Source of the DNA: Acidobacteriota bacterium
GTDB taxonomy: Bacteria > Acidobacteriota > Terriglobia > Terriglobales > Acidobacteriaceae
Length of the DNA stretch: 64,000 nt
Direction of reading: 5' to 3'
NCBI GenBank assembly: GCA_021793405.1
Contig: JAJYSV010000011.1
Coordinates: 24,199 to 88,198 of the forward strand
Shown here: in pieces, positions 10,171 through 18,624 of the stretch
Layout of the letters: every line of letters starts with the position of its first letter
How positions within the stretch are numbered: position 1 is the stretch's first letter
Position numbers and translations under genes: made by a program
Notes under the pieces: generated by a model
Told to the model about the DNA's origin: nothing
Seen by the model: the letters and a program-made list of their open reading frames with translations, nothing else
The model's database searches: none

Positions 10171-10803
10171 TCATCTGGCTGAAAGTTGCGTCCGCATCTG
10201 CCCCAGTTCGCGCTGGATATCTTCGAGGCGGTGCACAATGTCGCCATGATACTGTTCCGCTTCGCTCGGGGTATGGCCTTCAATGTAGAAGGAGCCATTC
10301 GGTCCCAGCACGCATTTTTTTACGCTTTTAAATCCACGAAAACCCTGGCGATGCACAACGGCCAGCAATTCCTCTTCCGTCAGCAGTTCCTGGCGCAGCG
10401 CCTTGTGGTCCACAACGCCGTTCGCGATCAGCACCTGCTCGGCGCCACCGACCACGCGGTTTGCCTTCGGCGAGCTATAGAGAAAGCGCACCACCAGCCA
10501 ATTGATGCTCAAAAGAGAAAATGCGCCCACAATGCCGCCGGTAACAGAATTATCGTTGCCGATCAGCGCGTTCTGCACCACGTTCGACAGAGAGAGCAAA
10601 ACGATCAGGTCAAAGGGATTGAGCTGTGCCAACTCGCGTTTGCCAAAGATGCGCAACATAAAAATCAGGAAAAAATAGACGACCATGGGCCGAAGAATCT
10701 TTTCCAGAAGCGGAATTTGCAAATGGAACATGCTCTGAAACACAGCTGTAATCTCCCTTCGGAATTCTATGTTCTTCTCTTCATACACGTTCCAATCGAA
10801 CAC
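10171..10803 (-). CDS. DUF421 (YetF-like) membrane protein
   Basis: This 210-residue protein has three hydrophobic helices in its first half (about residues 38-54, 65-85 and 90-110). They are followed by the conserved loop FGKRELAQLNPFDLIVLLSLSN, and by a soluble DUF421 domain with 'NGVVDHKALRQELLTEEELLAVVHRQGF' and 'ILGPNGSFYIEG'-like text. This architecture is that of the YetF/YdfR family, whose molecular role is unknown. The C-terminal 25 residues are charged and likely form a coiled coil (HRLEDIQRELGQMRTQL). It is divergent from ftsK with 157 bp between. Confidence 0.8.
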   Translation of the reverse strand: MFDWNVYEEKNIEFRREITAVFQSMFHLQIPLLEKILRPMVVYFFLIFMLRIFGKRELAQLNPFDLIVLLSLSNVVQNALIGNDNSVTGGIVGAFSLLSINWLVVRFLYSSPKANRVVGGAEQVLIANGVVDHKALRQELLTEEELLAVVHRQGFRGFKSVKKCVLGPNGSFYIEGHTPSEAEQYHGDIVHRLEDIQRELGQMRTQLSAR

Positions 10804-10960
10804 GGGAAGCGGGTTCGCAGTTGACTACCATTGTGAGCCTGGCTGATTTTTCGCCCTTCTTGCGTCGGATTCTGGCATAATCGAAATTGCTCTGGTGTCT
10901 CTGGCATTGGGTAGACGGCGACAATTCTGTCGGCTTTCGCTCCGTGTTCAAAGCGCCCCC

Positions 10961-13498
10961 ATGAATGTAGTTGAACGCATCTTTTCACCGACCAGAAACC
11001 GTCGGCTGAATGAGCTGATCGGCCTGCTTCTGCTGGCCTGTGCCCTCCTCTTGCTCCTCGCGCTCGCGTCCTACACCCCGCTGGATCCTTCGCTGGACAC
11101 CGCCGGAGGCTATCTGGCAGGGCGTCCGGCCCATAACTGGGTGGGCCTGCTGGGCGCTGGACTGAGCGACCTCCTGCTGCAAACAGAAGGCGTAGCTGCG
11201 TTTCTGGTGCCGCTGCTGGTGGTTGGGTGGGGTTGGCTCTGGCTGCGCTCGCGACCTGCCGGTTCGCCCCTTTCCAAGTTGATCGGCGCTCTCCTGTGCC
11301 TGATCTTCGTACCAGCACTGACGGGATTGTTACCGGGGAACTTACATTGGATGCATATCATTCCAATTGAAGGACTTACAGGCCGAGCCATCGCCGATCT
11401 GCTGGTGCATTATCTGAACTATCCGGGCGCGTGCGTCCTGTCGATGGCCCTGGTGGCAGCGGCGCTCTATTTGACCACGACCTTCAGCGTTGGCAGCCTG
11501 CGCCAGTGGCTTACGATGCGGTTCGCGTTTCTGGCCGCGTGGCGGGACCGCTGGAACAATGCCCGTGCCCGACGAGCGGAGCGCAAAGCTGCTCGAATCG
11601 CAGCTCGCGCCCTGGCGAAGGAAGAAGCCGCACTGGCGAATCATCCAGAGAACGATCCGCGCATTTTTGAGGACACTCGCAAAGACTCAGTGCCGACCCG
11701 GGTCCGGAAGCGTCCTGACTTCTGGGAGGAGCCGGTTCCCGCCCCGCCGCCGCAGCAACTGATGCGCGGTGTCCCCATTCAGGACGAGGCTGATGACGAG
11801 ATGAATGCTGGATACGAAGAGGATATCGCGTGCTCGGGAGTATCCGCACCCCGGCAAAACTTCGCCCGAAACCCGGATGACATAGACTTTCCCCGTCCCG
11901 TTACTTCTCTCCGGGAGCTACAACCCGCGGCTGGACATGCATCTGGTGAGCCGGCATCGCTGCGGGTCGAGATTGGCACCCGCGCCGATGCCGAGGTCAA
12001 ACCGGTTACGGTGACTGCCAAAGCCGTCGAGGGTTACCGCCTGCCGCCCAGCACGCTGCTGCATCGCAGCGACGAAAAACAGGTCGTTCGCGAAGACGAT
12101 CTACTGAAAGAAGCGCGCGTTCTGGTAGAAAAGTACGCCGAATTCGACGTCCATGGACAGGTCGTCCAGATCAATCCCGGACCAGTGGTGACCACGTTTG
12201 AGTTTCGTCCCGATGCCGGGGTGAAATATAGCCGCGTGGTGGGCCTGCAAGACGATCTGTGCCTGGCTATGCGGGCCGAGAGCATCCTGATCGAGCGCAT
12301 GGCGGGTAAGAGCACGGTGGGGCTGCAGGTGCCGAATGCCGAGCGCGAAACCATCTGGCTGCGCGACATGATTGAAGCCGACAGCTTCCTGCACAGCAAA
12401 TCCAGGTTGACGCTGGCCATGGGAAAAGACATCAATGGCCGTATCATCCACGCCGACCTGACCACCATGCCGCACGTGCTGATTGCCGGGTCCACAGGCA
12501 GCGGCAAATCGGTGGCCATCAACGCCATGATCATGTCGGTCTTGTTCAAGGCCACTCCAGAGCAGGTTCGCCTGATTCTCGTCGACCCGAAGCGTGTGGA
12601 ATTGGGCATGTATGAAGGCGTGCCGCACCTGTTCACGCCGATCATCACGGAGCCGAAACTAGCGGCCAACGCGCTGCGCAACGCGGTGCGGGAGATGGAG
12701 CGGCGGCTGAAGCTGCTGGCCTCGCGCAGCGTTCGCAACCTGGAGCAATACAACAAGCTGTTCGAGAGTACGCCCAGCCTGTTCGAGGACGACAATCCGG
12801 ACGAGAAGCCGCTGCCGCTGATCGTCATCATCATCGACGAACTGGCGGATCTAATGATGCTCGACCGCGCCAACGTGGAAGAATCCATCACCCGCCTGGC
12901 GCAGATGGCGCGGGCTGTCGGGATTCATCTGGTGCTGGCCACGCAACGCCCATCCGTCGACGTGATTACCGGCCTGATCAAGGCCAATGTACCGACGCGC
13001 ATGTCCTTCCGCCTGGCCACCAAGGTGGACTCGCGCACCATTCTCGACTCCAACGGAGCCGAATCTCTGCTGGGACGCGGCGACATGCTCTTTCTGGCGC
13101 CTGGCACGGCACGGCTGCAGCGGCTCCACGCGCCGTTCGTGACGGAGAAGGAAATCACAGCCGTCGTCGACTTCTGGAAAACGCAGGGCACGGCGGATTA
13201 TGTCGAGGGGTTCCTGGAAGCTCCACATGACGACAAGAGCCGCGATGGCGCTGAGGGCGGGGGAAATGTCGAGGAGAACGATGAGTTGTTTGAGGATGCG
13301 GTTCGCCTGGTGTTGGAGTTCGGGAAGGCGTCCACATCCCTGTTGCAGCGCCGCATGCGCATCGGGTATGGCCGTGCGGCGCACCTGATTGACCTGATGG
13401 AACGCGATGGCATCGTCGGGCCTGCCGACGGCTCGCGTCCACGCGAGATTCTGAAGCCCGCCGGTTGGCTGCAAGAGGTTGAGCAGTCGATTCGCTAA
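10961..13498 (+). CDS. ftsK: DNA translocase FtsK/SpoIIIE
   Basis: This membrane-anchored hexameric ATPase pumps chromosome ends toward dif during septation. The start at 10961 (MNVVERIFSP, 845 residues) is preferred to a GTG at 10895, because the first transmembrane helix then begins near residue 22 as usual. The N-terminal helices span about residues 20-190 and are followed by a charged, Pro-rich linker to about 345. The motor domain has Walker A GSTGSGKS (Lys516), Walker B 'LIVIIIDELADLMM' and 'LVLATQRPSVDVITG'. The C-terminal gamma winged-helix (residues about 770-845, 'RRMRIGYGRAAHLIDLMERDGIVG') normally reads KOPS and contacts XerD. It is transcribed alone toward a strong terminator. 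Confidence 0.96.
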   Translation: MNVVERIFSPTRNRRLNELIGLLLLACALLLLLALASYTPLDPSLDTAGGYLAGRPAHNWVGLLGAGLSDLLLQTEGVAAFLVPLLVVGWGWLWLRSRPAGSPLSKLIGALLCLIFVPALTGLLPGNLHWMHIIPIEGLTGRAIADLLVHYLNYPGACVLSMALVAAALYLTTTFSVGSLRQWLTMRFAFLAAWRDRWNNARARRAERKAARIAARALAKEEAALANHPENDPRIFEDTRKDSVPTRVRKRPDFWEEPVPAPPPQQLMRGVPIQDEADDEMNAGYEEDIACSGVSAPRQNFARNPDDIDFPRPVTSLRELQPAAGHASGEPASLRVEIGTRADAEVKPVTVTAKAVEGYRLPPSTLLHRSDEKQVVREDDLLKEARVLVEKYAEFDVHGQVVQINPGPVVTTFEFRPDAGVKYSRVVGLQDDLCLAMRAESILIERMAGKSTVGLQVPNAERETIWLRDMIEADSFLHSKSRLTLAMGKDINGRIIHADLTTMPHVLIAGSTGSGKSVAINAMIMSVLFKATPEQVRLILVDPKRVELGMYEGVPHLFTPIITEPKLAANALRNAVREMERRLKLLASRSVRNLEQYNKLFESTPSLFEDDNPDEKPLPLIVIIIDELADLMMLDRANVEESITRLAQMARAVGIHLVLATQRPSVDVITGLIKANVPTRMSFRLATKVDSRTILDSNGAESLLGRGDMLFLAPGTARLQRLHAPFVTEKEITAVVDFWKTQGTADYVEGFLEAPHDDKSRDGAEGGGNVEENDELFEDAVRLVLEFGKASTSLLQRRMRIGYGRAAHLIDLMERDGIVGPADGSRPREILKPAGWLQEVEQSIR

Positions 13499-13560
13499 AG
13501 GCTAAGGCCGACGCTTATCTGCCTAATCCTGCGATCCTTTGGGACATGGCATTGAAATTA

Positions 13561-13604
13561 CAAGTGAAAAGGGCAGGCCCGCGAGGGCCTGCCCTTTTCA
13601 CTTG
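13561..13604. terminator. bidirectional intrinsic terminator, perfect 20-bp stem
   Basis: Arms 13561-13580 and 13585-13604 are exact reverse complements around a 4-nt loop (gcga). The GC core is flanked by an A-run on one side and a T-run on the other (aaaa...tttt inside the stem). It sits between the convergent ftsK (stop 13498) and the Ysc84 gene (stop 13619), so it can stop transcripts from both sides. Confidence 0.85.
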
Positions 13605-13618
13605 GGATGGACGGCGTT

Positions 13619-14305
13619 TTACTGCGCCGACCTAAAGTATTTCGCCACAGTGCGTACAAAGGGCCGCGCCGCAATGGGCGTGACTTTGTTGCCTTCCAGA
13701 ATGGTTGCAAAGGGCACGTCGGAGCCGTAAAACGTGCGGGTGTCCTCTGTATTCTGGTTGACCACTGTACCGTTCAAGTCGACGCCGGCGAAGAGCCCCT
13801 GACTACGCGAATAGGTCAGCAACTCGGACTTCAAGGTCAAGTTCGTTGCCGCACCCGCATTGCGTCCCACCGGTCCGGCGGAAGCAGCGGCATCGCCGCC
13901 AATCTTAAACTTGCTCTTCAGCAGGTCCTGCATACCGCGTTGGTTTACCGCGATGAGCACCAAATCGGTCGCCTGACCGCCAATCTGAAACCCGAAGCTG
14001 CCGCCCGCCATTTGGATGAACGCAGGAGCGCTCCAGCCGTGTGAAGTTCTGCAGGTAACAACCCCCTGACCATAACTGCCGCCGACCACGAATGCGGCCT
14101 TTTTGTAACTCGGCACGACGGCCACGCAGGTTGCATTGGACAGGATACTGGTGGGAATCGACTTATCGGGAGTCGCCTCGATTTCAGTGATGACCCGCGA
14201 GGCAGCATTCAAGCGGTCTACCAGTTTTGCACGATCGTTTGCAGCAAACCCTTGCGAACCCACTAGAGTTACGGCACAAATCCCCAAAATAAATTTTTTC
14301 ATCAT
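13619..14305 (-). CDS. Ysc84/SYLF-domain lipid-binding protein, exported
   Basis: This 228-residue protein has a signal peptide (MMKKFILGICAVTLVGSQGFAA). The mature part reads 'LSNATCVAVVPSYKKAAFVVGGSYGQGVVTCR', then GWSAPAFIQMAGGSFGFQIGGQATDLVLI and 'YSRSQGLFAGVDLNGTVVNQN'. These are the hallmark blocks of the SYLF (DUF500/Ysc84) domain, which binds phosphoinositides in eukaryotes; bacterial members are periplasmic and of unclear role. Two cysteines (TCVAV, VTCRTS) could form a disulphide. It is monocistronic by layout, ending at the bidirectional hairpin. Confidence 0.85.
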   Translation of the reverse strand: MMKKFILGICAVTLVGSQGFAANDRAKLVDRLNAASRVITEIEATPDKSIPTSILSNATCVAVVPSYKKAAFVVGGSYGQGVVTCRTSHGWSAPAFIQMAGGSFGFQIGGQATDLVLIAVNQRGMQDLLKSKFKIGGDAAASAGPVGRNAGAATNLTLKSELLTYSRSQGLFAGVDLNGTVVNQNTEDTRTFYGSDVPFATILEGNKVTPIAARPFVRTVAKYFRSAQ

Positions 14306-14663
14306 AAAGTTATGTCAAGCCTTTCTTGCTCGCATGTTTTGAAATATCCACGATATCAATGGCGGTTTCACGCAATCATTGCCGACGCCAATGATTCCAG
14401 TGTACTAGGATGCCAGAAAAGCGAATTCGAGTTGATAAAAAATCGGCTCAGGGGAAAAAAAGGGGCTGCAATCGGCGGTTTCGCGCCCATTGCAGCCCTG
14501 GATTCTCCCAAATCCAAGATCGTTAGGGTTATTAGAACCCGGAAAAGCGGATCGGGAAAGAGTACCGATGTCCCCCGCCTTCTGTAACGGTACCTAGGTG
14601 TTGGAACCGGTTGAAAACGTGACGCATATCTGGCCGAGGCTGGCAGGAGCAGCAGAATGCCGT
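14306..14663. other. intergenic stretch with the regulator's terminator
   Basis: There is no convincing gene here. An open frame at 14312-14587 (+) has no SD, no domain and an untypical composition. The stretch holds the hairpin at 14463-14498, described separately, and the upstream region of the Ysc84 gene. Nothing else was recognised. Confidence 0.5.
14454..14498 (-). terminator. intrinsic terminator downstream of the LuxR-type regulator
   Basis: A 10-bp stem (14463-14472 with 89-98) is extended by an inner ggcg/cgcc pairing. Read on the minus strand it is followed by a run of seven T (complement of aaaaaaa, 14455-14461). It lies about 165 nt after the stop of the regulator gene at 14664. 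Confidence 0.65.
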
Positions 14664-15389
14664 CTATAGACCTTGCGCCCGCACCGAGAGTGCGATGCGG
14701 TTCGTGACGCCCATCTTCCTCATCAGCTTGGTGACATAGGATTTCACGGTGCGCTCTTCAATCTTTAAGTTGCGGGCGATCTCCCGGTTGGATTGCCCGT
14801 CGAGCAACAAATTCAGTACCTGCTGCTCTCGGTCAGTAAAGCTGACGCGAGCGACGGGGCCATGCCCCTCGGAATCGCGGCCGGCGAGCAGTCGCTGTAT
14901 CAGCTCTGCCTGAATGCGGCGTGGCGCCCATATCGAGCCGGAGGCGACCATATGGAGAGCTTTTTCAAACTCGCGCGGCGAACTGGATTCGTGGAGAAAA
15001 CCCTTCGCTCCCATCATCAACACTTTCAGGATGGCCTCTTCCCCCGAGGTATGGGACATTACCAGGACAGGCAGAGCGGGATGGGCAGCGCGAATAGAGC
15101 CAATCCTCTTGAGTGGATCGGTGACGCCCTGAGTACCCACGAGAACCATGTTGATCGTAGAATCCGACCCTCGGTCGGAGGAAGGCAACGATGAGGCATC
15201 CCCCAACACAATGTCGACGGCTGAATTTTTTTCAAAGATCGCCTGTAAACCGGCAGCCCGCAGAGCATCCAGTCCAATGACATACACGCAAATGCGTGCG
15301 GTTGGAAATCTGGCCACTGCTCGCCGATCCCCATCCCCCCGGGAAGTTGGCGTCACCGCATGCAGTGAGGATGAATTCGACTGGGCCAC
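14664..15389 (-). CDS. LuxR/NarL-type response regulator with degenerate receiver
   Basis: Of 241 residues, about 32-155 form a receiver-like domain and about 180-241 a LuxR helix-turn-helix (SFTDREQQVLNLLLDGQSNREIARNLKIEE then TVKSYVTKLMRKMGV, residues 184-229). The receiver keeps the GAKGFLHES block with the conserved Lys129. However, beta-strand 3 reads MVLVGTQG (81-88), so the phospho-acceptor Asp is replaced by Val/Gly. The N-terminal acidic pair is also missing (ICVYVIGLDA). Phosphorylation-independent control is therefore likely. No kinase gene is adjacent. The start is GTG at 15389. The gene has its own terminator and lies 51 bases downstream of dcd. Confidence 0.8.
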   Translation of the reverse strand: MAQSNSSSLHAVTPTSRGDGDRRAVARFPTARICVYVIGLDALRAAGLQAIFEKNSAVDIVLGDASSLPSSDRGSDSTINMVLVGTQGVTDPLKRIGSIRAAHPALPVLVMSHTSGEEAILKVLMMGAKGFLHESSSPREFEKALHMVASGSIWAPRRIQAELIQRLLAGRDSEGHGPVARVSFTDREQQVLNLLLDGQSNREIARNLKIEERTVKSYVTKLMRKMGVTNRIALSVRAQGL

Positions 15390-15440
15390 GATTCGTCGTC
15401 TTTCGTTGCGTTCGGTAAAGAGGGTCGTGCATCGGACAAT

Positions 15441-15995
15441 TTATAGCTTGGGCAGCACGATTCCCTGCTGGTTCTGGTATTTTCCCTTGCGATCTGCATA
15501 GCTGATTTCGCAGATCTCATCCGACTCGAAAAACAATATCTGGCACAAGCCTTCCATGGCATAGATGCGCGCCGGCAGCGGCGTGGTATTGGAAATCTCG
15601 AGGGTCACGAACCCTTCCCACTCCGGTTCAAACGGCGTCACGTTGACGATGATGCCGCAGCGAGCATATGTCGACTTGCCAACGCAGATGGTGAGCACAT
15701 TGCGCGGAATCTTGAAATATTCCACCGAGCGCGCCAGCGCGAACGAATTTGGGGGGATCACCACAGAGTCCGCCTGGGTGGTAACAAACGAGCGTTCATC
15801 GAAATTTTTGGGATCGATGACCGTGCTGTTGACATTTGTAAAAATCTTGAATTCGTCGGAAACGCGCAGGTCATATCCATAGGAAGAAAGTCCGTAGGAA
15901 ATGACGCCCTCGCGGACTTGCTTCTCGCTAAATGGCGTAATCATTTGGTTCTTGAGTGCGTTTTCTCGAATCCAGCGATCACTCTTAATCGACAT
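15441..15995 (-). CDS. dcd: dCTP deaminase
   Basis: This enzyme deaminates dCTP to dUTP, feeding thymidylate synthesis; some family members also hydrolyse dUTP. The start at 15995 (MSIKSDRWI, 184 residues) follows the SD gaggaga, whereas the longer frame to 16100 runs into the HU promoter. Family blocks are [12 protein letters not shown], the catalytic region [10 protein letters not shown], the general-base glutamate in [16 protein letters not shown], and EGLCQILFF. Residues around '[20 protein letters not shown]' close the substrate lid as in trimeric Dcd. Whether it is mono- or bifunctional cannot be judged by eye. Confidence 0.93.
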   Translation of the reverse strand: MSIKSDRWIRENALKNQMITPFSEKQVREGVISYGLSSYGYDLRVSDEFKIFTNVNSTVIDPKNFDERSFVTTQADSVVIPPNSFALARSVEYFKIPRNVLTICVGKSTYARCGIIVNVTPFEPEWEGFVTLEISNTTPLPARIYAMEGLCQILFFESDEICEISYADRKGKYQNQQGIVLPKL

Positions 15996-16093
15996 CCGTC
16001 TCCTCGTACCGTAGGCTGCATCTTTCGGATTCCCGCGCCGCCGACTGTTGCAAATAGGTTGCTTTAGGCCGAGTGTACGAGAGTGGCGCTCCA

Positions 16094-16123
16094 TTGACAA
16101 TCACGAAAACTCGATCCTAGCAT
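16094..16123 (+). promoter_or_regulatory. probable sigma-70 promoter of the HU gene
   Basis: A consensus -35 TTGACA at 16094-16099 is followed after 18 bp by TAGCAT (16118-16123, four of six matches). Transcription would begin near 16130, about 40 nt before the HU start codon. Confidence 0.5.
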
Positions 16124-16171
16124 GGGTATACGCGAAGGCGCGTGCATCCAACAGCCGAAGGAGAAACTCAT

Positions 16172-16441
16172 TTGATCAAACAAGATGTGGTGCATAAAGT
16201 CGCGGAGCGGACAGGGTTGCCTCGCGTGAAAGCAGAGGCGGCGGTAGATACCGTCTTCGCAAGTATGAAAAATGCGCTCGCTTCCGGAGATCGCATCGAA
16301 CTGCGCGGCTTTGGCGTGTTCAGCGTCAAGCCCAGGAAAACCGGCATTGGACGCAACCCGCGAACGGGCGCCGAAGTTCCAATCGCGCCGGGACGCGCCG
16401 TCCGCTTCAAGCCAGGGAAGGAATTGCATCTGCTCGACTAG
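16172..16441 (+). CDS. hup: HU/IHF-family DNA-binding protein
   Basis: This is a nucleoid-associated DNA-bending protein. A TTG start at 16172, placed 7-8 bases after the strong SD 'gaaggag', gives 89 residues, the usual HU length. An upstream GTG at 16142 would add ten untypical residues and put the SD inside the gene. Signature text is 'DRIELRGFGVFSVKPRKTGI', then the DNA-binding arm GRNPRTGAEVPIAPGRAVRF with the proline that intercalates at DNA kinks. Whether it forms homodimers (HU) or has an IHF-like partner is not evident; there is no second copy here. It is divergent from dcd. Confidence 0.93.
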   Translation: MIKQDVVHKVAERTGLPRVKAEAAVDTVFASMKNALASGDRIELRGFGVFSVKPRKTGIGRNPRTGAEVPIAPGRAVRFKPGKELHLLD

Positions 16442-16770
16442 ATCTGGCGACTGGACCCGACGATTGTGTCCGCGCGATCGGCATTTTTCGATCGCGCAAG
16501 CGTTTTCCGTCCCTGTCGATTTTTGGCGACGTGCGTTTTGCCGGTCCATGCGACGCGAACATTGCGATGCGGCAATGCATACCTTGCAGTGCGCGCTTAC
16601 TTGTGTCGTCCAGAATGACGCCCATCCGCTACAATCATGGGCGTGCCCCAGCCGCAACGGAAACCGCAACGGGATCGAAAATCTCAGCCGGCCGTGAGCC
16701 GCGATCGATGCCGGTCGCGCGACGATAGCTCTCGCAGCCGTATGCCGGACTGGCGCATCCGGGGCAAAGC
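16442..16770. other. intergenic stretch between HU and the ABC transporter
   Basis: This stretch of 329 bases shows no supportable gene. A hairpin with a 9-bp stem (16472-16480 with 16489-16497, loop gcattttt) lies 30 nt after the HU stop and may terminate the HU transcript, though only 'aagcgtttt' follows. The rest presumably carries the promoter of the downstream operon; no box was convincing. Confidence 0.4.
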
Positions 16771-18624
16771 ATGAAACTGTTCCTTCGCCTGTTAGCGTAC
16801 GCCCGCCCCTACTCGTTGCAGGCGTTCGCTTCGGTCGTGCTCATGGCTACGGTTGGCCTGCTAGACGCCTTCCGGGTATTGCTGATCAAGCCCATCTTCG
16901 ACCAGGTATTGAAACCTTCCGACGTCACCCCGCACTTACCGCTGTTTCACATTGCCGTTGGTCATCGGATTGTGCAGCTCAATCTGGAGCAGCTGGTTCC
17001 AGGACATTTTCACAACGCGTGGACCATGGTTGCCTTCGCCATGGTTGCCTCCACAGCGTTGAAAAGCCTTTGCGATTATCTGGGCACATATTTGTCGAAC
17101 TTCGCTGGATACGGAATGATTACCGACCTGCGCAACGACTTGTATGAAAGCATTCTGCGGCGTTCGGTCTCTTTTTTCCAGAAGCACTCGACTGGCACGA
17201 TCCTCTCCACCTTGATCAACGATGTGGAGCGGGTGCAGTTTGCCATGTCCACCGTGATGTCGGATTTCCTGCAACAATTTTTTACCTTCCTGTCGCTCAT
17301 CGCGGTCGTCATACTGTATGGGGGAGAACTGGCCTGGGTGCTGCTGCTGTTTGTTCCGGTGGTCATGTCCTCGGCGCGGCGCATCGGGCGCAGTGTCCGC
17401 ACAACGACGCGAAGTGGACAGGACAAGCTGGCGGAAATCCAGAATATTCTGCACGAAACGGTCACCGGCAATCGCATCGTCAAGGCCTTCAATATGGAGG
17501 TGTGGGAGCTGGTCAGGTTCCGCACCGCGGCGCGCCGGCTGTTCCACGCCAATCTTCGCTCGGTCAGCGCGCAGGCCATCAGTTCGCCCTTGATGGACTT
17601 GATCGGCGCCATCGCCATTGCCATGCTGTTGTTGCTGGGCCGCACCCGCATTCAGCAGCACGCCATGACGGAAGGCGCCTTCATTGCCTTTATCTTCGCC
17701 TCGTTCAAACTCTATGATCCGGTGCGGAAGTTCGCGCTTTTCTACAATAATTTTCAGCAGGCATTCGGCGCGTCCTCGTCCATTTTCGATTTTATGGACG
17801 CACAGGATGACGTGCTCGAAAAGCCGCATGCGGTGCAGCTGAAAACATTTCAACAGGCCGTATGCTTCAACCATGTCAGCTTTGCCTATTCCGATGACGA
17901 AGGTACCAAACAAGTGCTGCACGACATTACCCTGACCGTGAATCAGGGCGAGGTGATTGCGCTGGTGGGACCCAGCGGCGCCGGCAAGACCACCATTGTC
18001 AACTTGATTCCGCGATTTTTCGACGTATCCAGCGGACAGATCACCATCGACGGCCACGACCTGCGGGACGTCACGCTGCACTCCCTGCGCACCCAAATCG
18101 CCAAGGTGACGCAGGAAACGATTCTGTTCAATGACACGGTGCGGAACAACATCGCGTATGGTCAGCCCGACGTGCCCAAACAACAGATCATCGATGCCGC
18201 TAAAGCGGCGCTGGCACACGATTTTATCGAGCAGATGCCGGAGGGCTATGACACCATCATCGGAGAGAAGGGATTCCGCATGTCGGGCGGGGAACGCCAA
18301 CGCCTGGCCATCGCCCGCGCGCTGCTGAAAGATGCTCCCATCCTGATTCTGGATGAGGCCACCTCGGCCCTGGATGCGGAGAGTGAGTCGCTGGTTCAGG
18401 CGGCGTTGGCGAACCTGATGCGTCGCCGCACCGTGTTTGTCATCGCCCATCGCCTCTCTACGGTGAGAAGAGCGAACAGAATCGCGGTCATCGAGGACGG
18501 CTCCATCACCGCCATCGGAACCTACGAGGAGCTACTCATGACGTCTCCAACGTTTCAGAAACTTCATCAACTACAGTTTTTCGATATTTCCGAGGCCGCG
18601 GTGGCCGCGCGGAATCATCGATGA
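16771..18624 (+). CDS. msbA: MsbA-like lipid A/multidrug ABC exporter
   Basis: This half-transporter has 617 residues. A six-helix type-IV exporter domain spans about residues 1-320, with 'GYGMITDLRNDLYESILRRS' as the intracellular coupling loop. A nucleotide-binding domain follows, with Walker A GPSGAGKTT, Q-loop 'VTQETILFNDTVRNNIAYG', signature SGGERQRLAIARAL, Walker B ILILDEATSALD and the switch His in VIAHRLSTVRR. It probably flips lipid A-core across the inner membrane, in line with lpxD and lpt genes in the same window; a drug exporter cannot be excluded. It heads a plus-strand run and overlaps yicC by four bases (ATGA), implying coupling. Confidence 0.85.
   Translation: MKLFLRLLAYARPYSLQAFASVVLMATVGLLDAFRVLLIKPIFDQVLKPSDVTPHLPLFHIAVGHRIVQLNLEQLVPGHFHNAWTMVAFAMVASTALKSLCDYLGTYLSNFAGYGMITDLRNDLYESILRRSVSFFQKHSTGTILSTLINDVERVQFAMSTVMSDFLQQFFTFLSLIAVVILYGGELAWVLLLFVPVVMSSARRIGRSVRTTTRSGQDKLAEIQNILHETVTGNRIVKAFNMEVWELVRFRTAARRLFHANLRSVSAQAISSPLMDLIGAIAIAMLLLLGRTRIQQHAMTEGAFIAFIFASFKLYDPVRKFALFYNNFQQAFGASSSIFDFMDAQDDVLEKPHAVQLKTFQQAVCFNHVSFAYSDDEGTKQVLHDITLTVNQGEVIALVGPSGAGKTTIVNLIPRFFDVSSGQITIDGHDLRDVTLHSLRTQIAKVTQETILFNDTVRNNIAYGQPDVPKQQIIDAAKAALAHDFIEQMPEGYDTIIGEKGFRMSGGERQRLAIARALLKDAPILILDEATSALDAESESLVQAALANLMRRRTVFVIAHRLSTVRRANRIAVIEDGSITAIGTYEELLMTSPTFQKLHQLQFFDISEAAVAARNHR

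Noticed and set aside
14314..14323. TTGACA-like box just upstream of the Ysc84 start
   Set aside because: It is too close to the start codon; a -10 would fall inside the gene.
14312..14587. A 91-codon frame in the gap before the LuxR-type regulator
   Set aside because: There is no SD and no family resemblance, and it overlaps the terminator hairpin of the regulator.
16936..18450. A 504-codon open frame on the minus strand opposite the MsbA-like gene
   Set aside because: It is the antisense shadow of a clear ABC exporter gene. It has no SD, no domain and a composition expected from the reverse strand of GC-rich codons.
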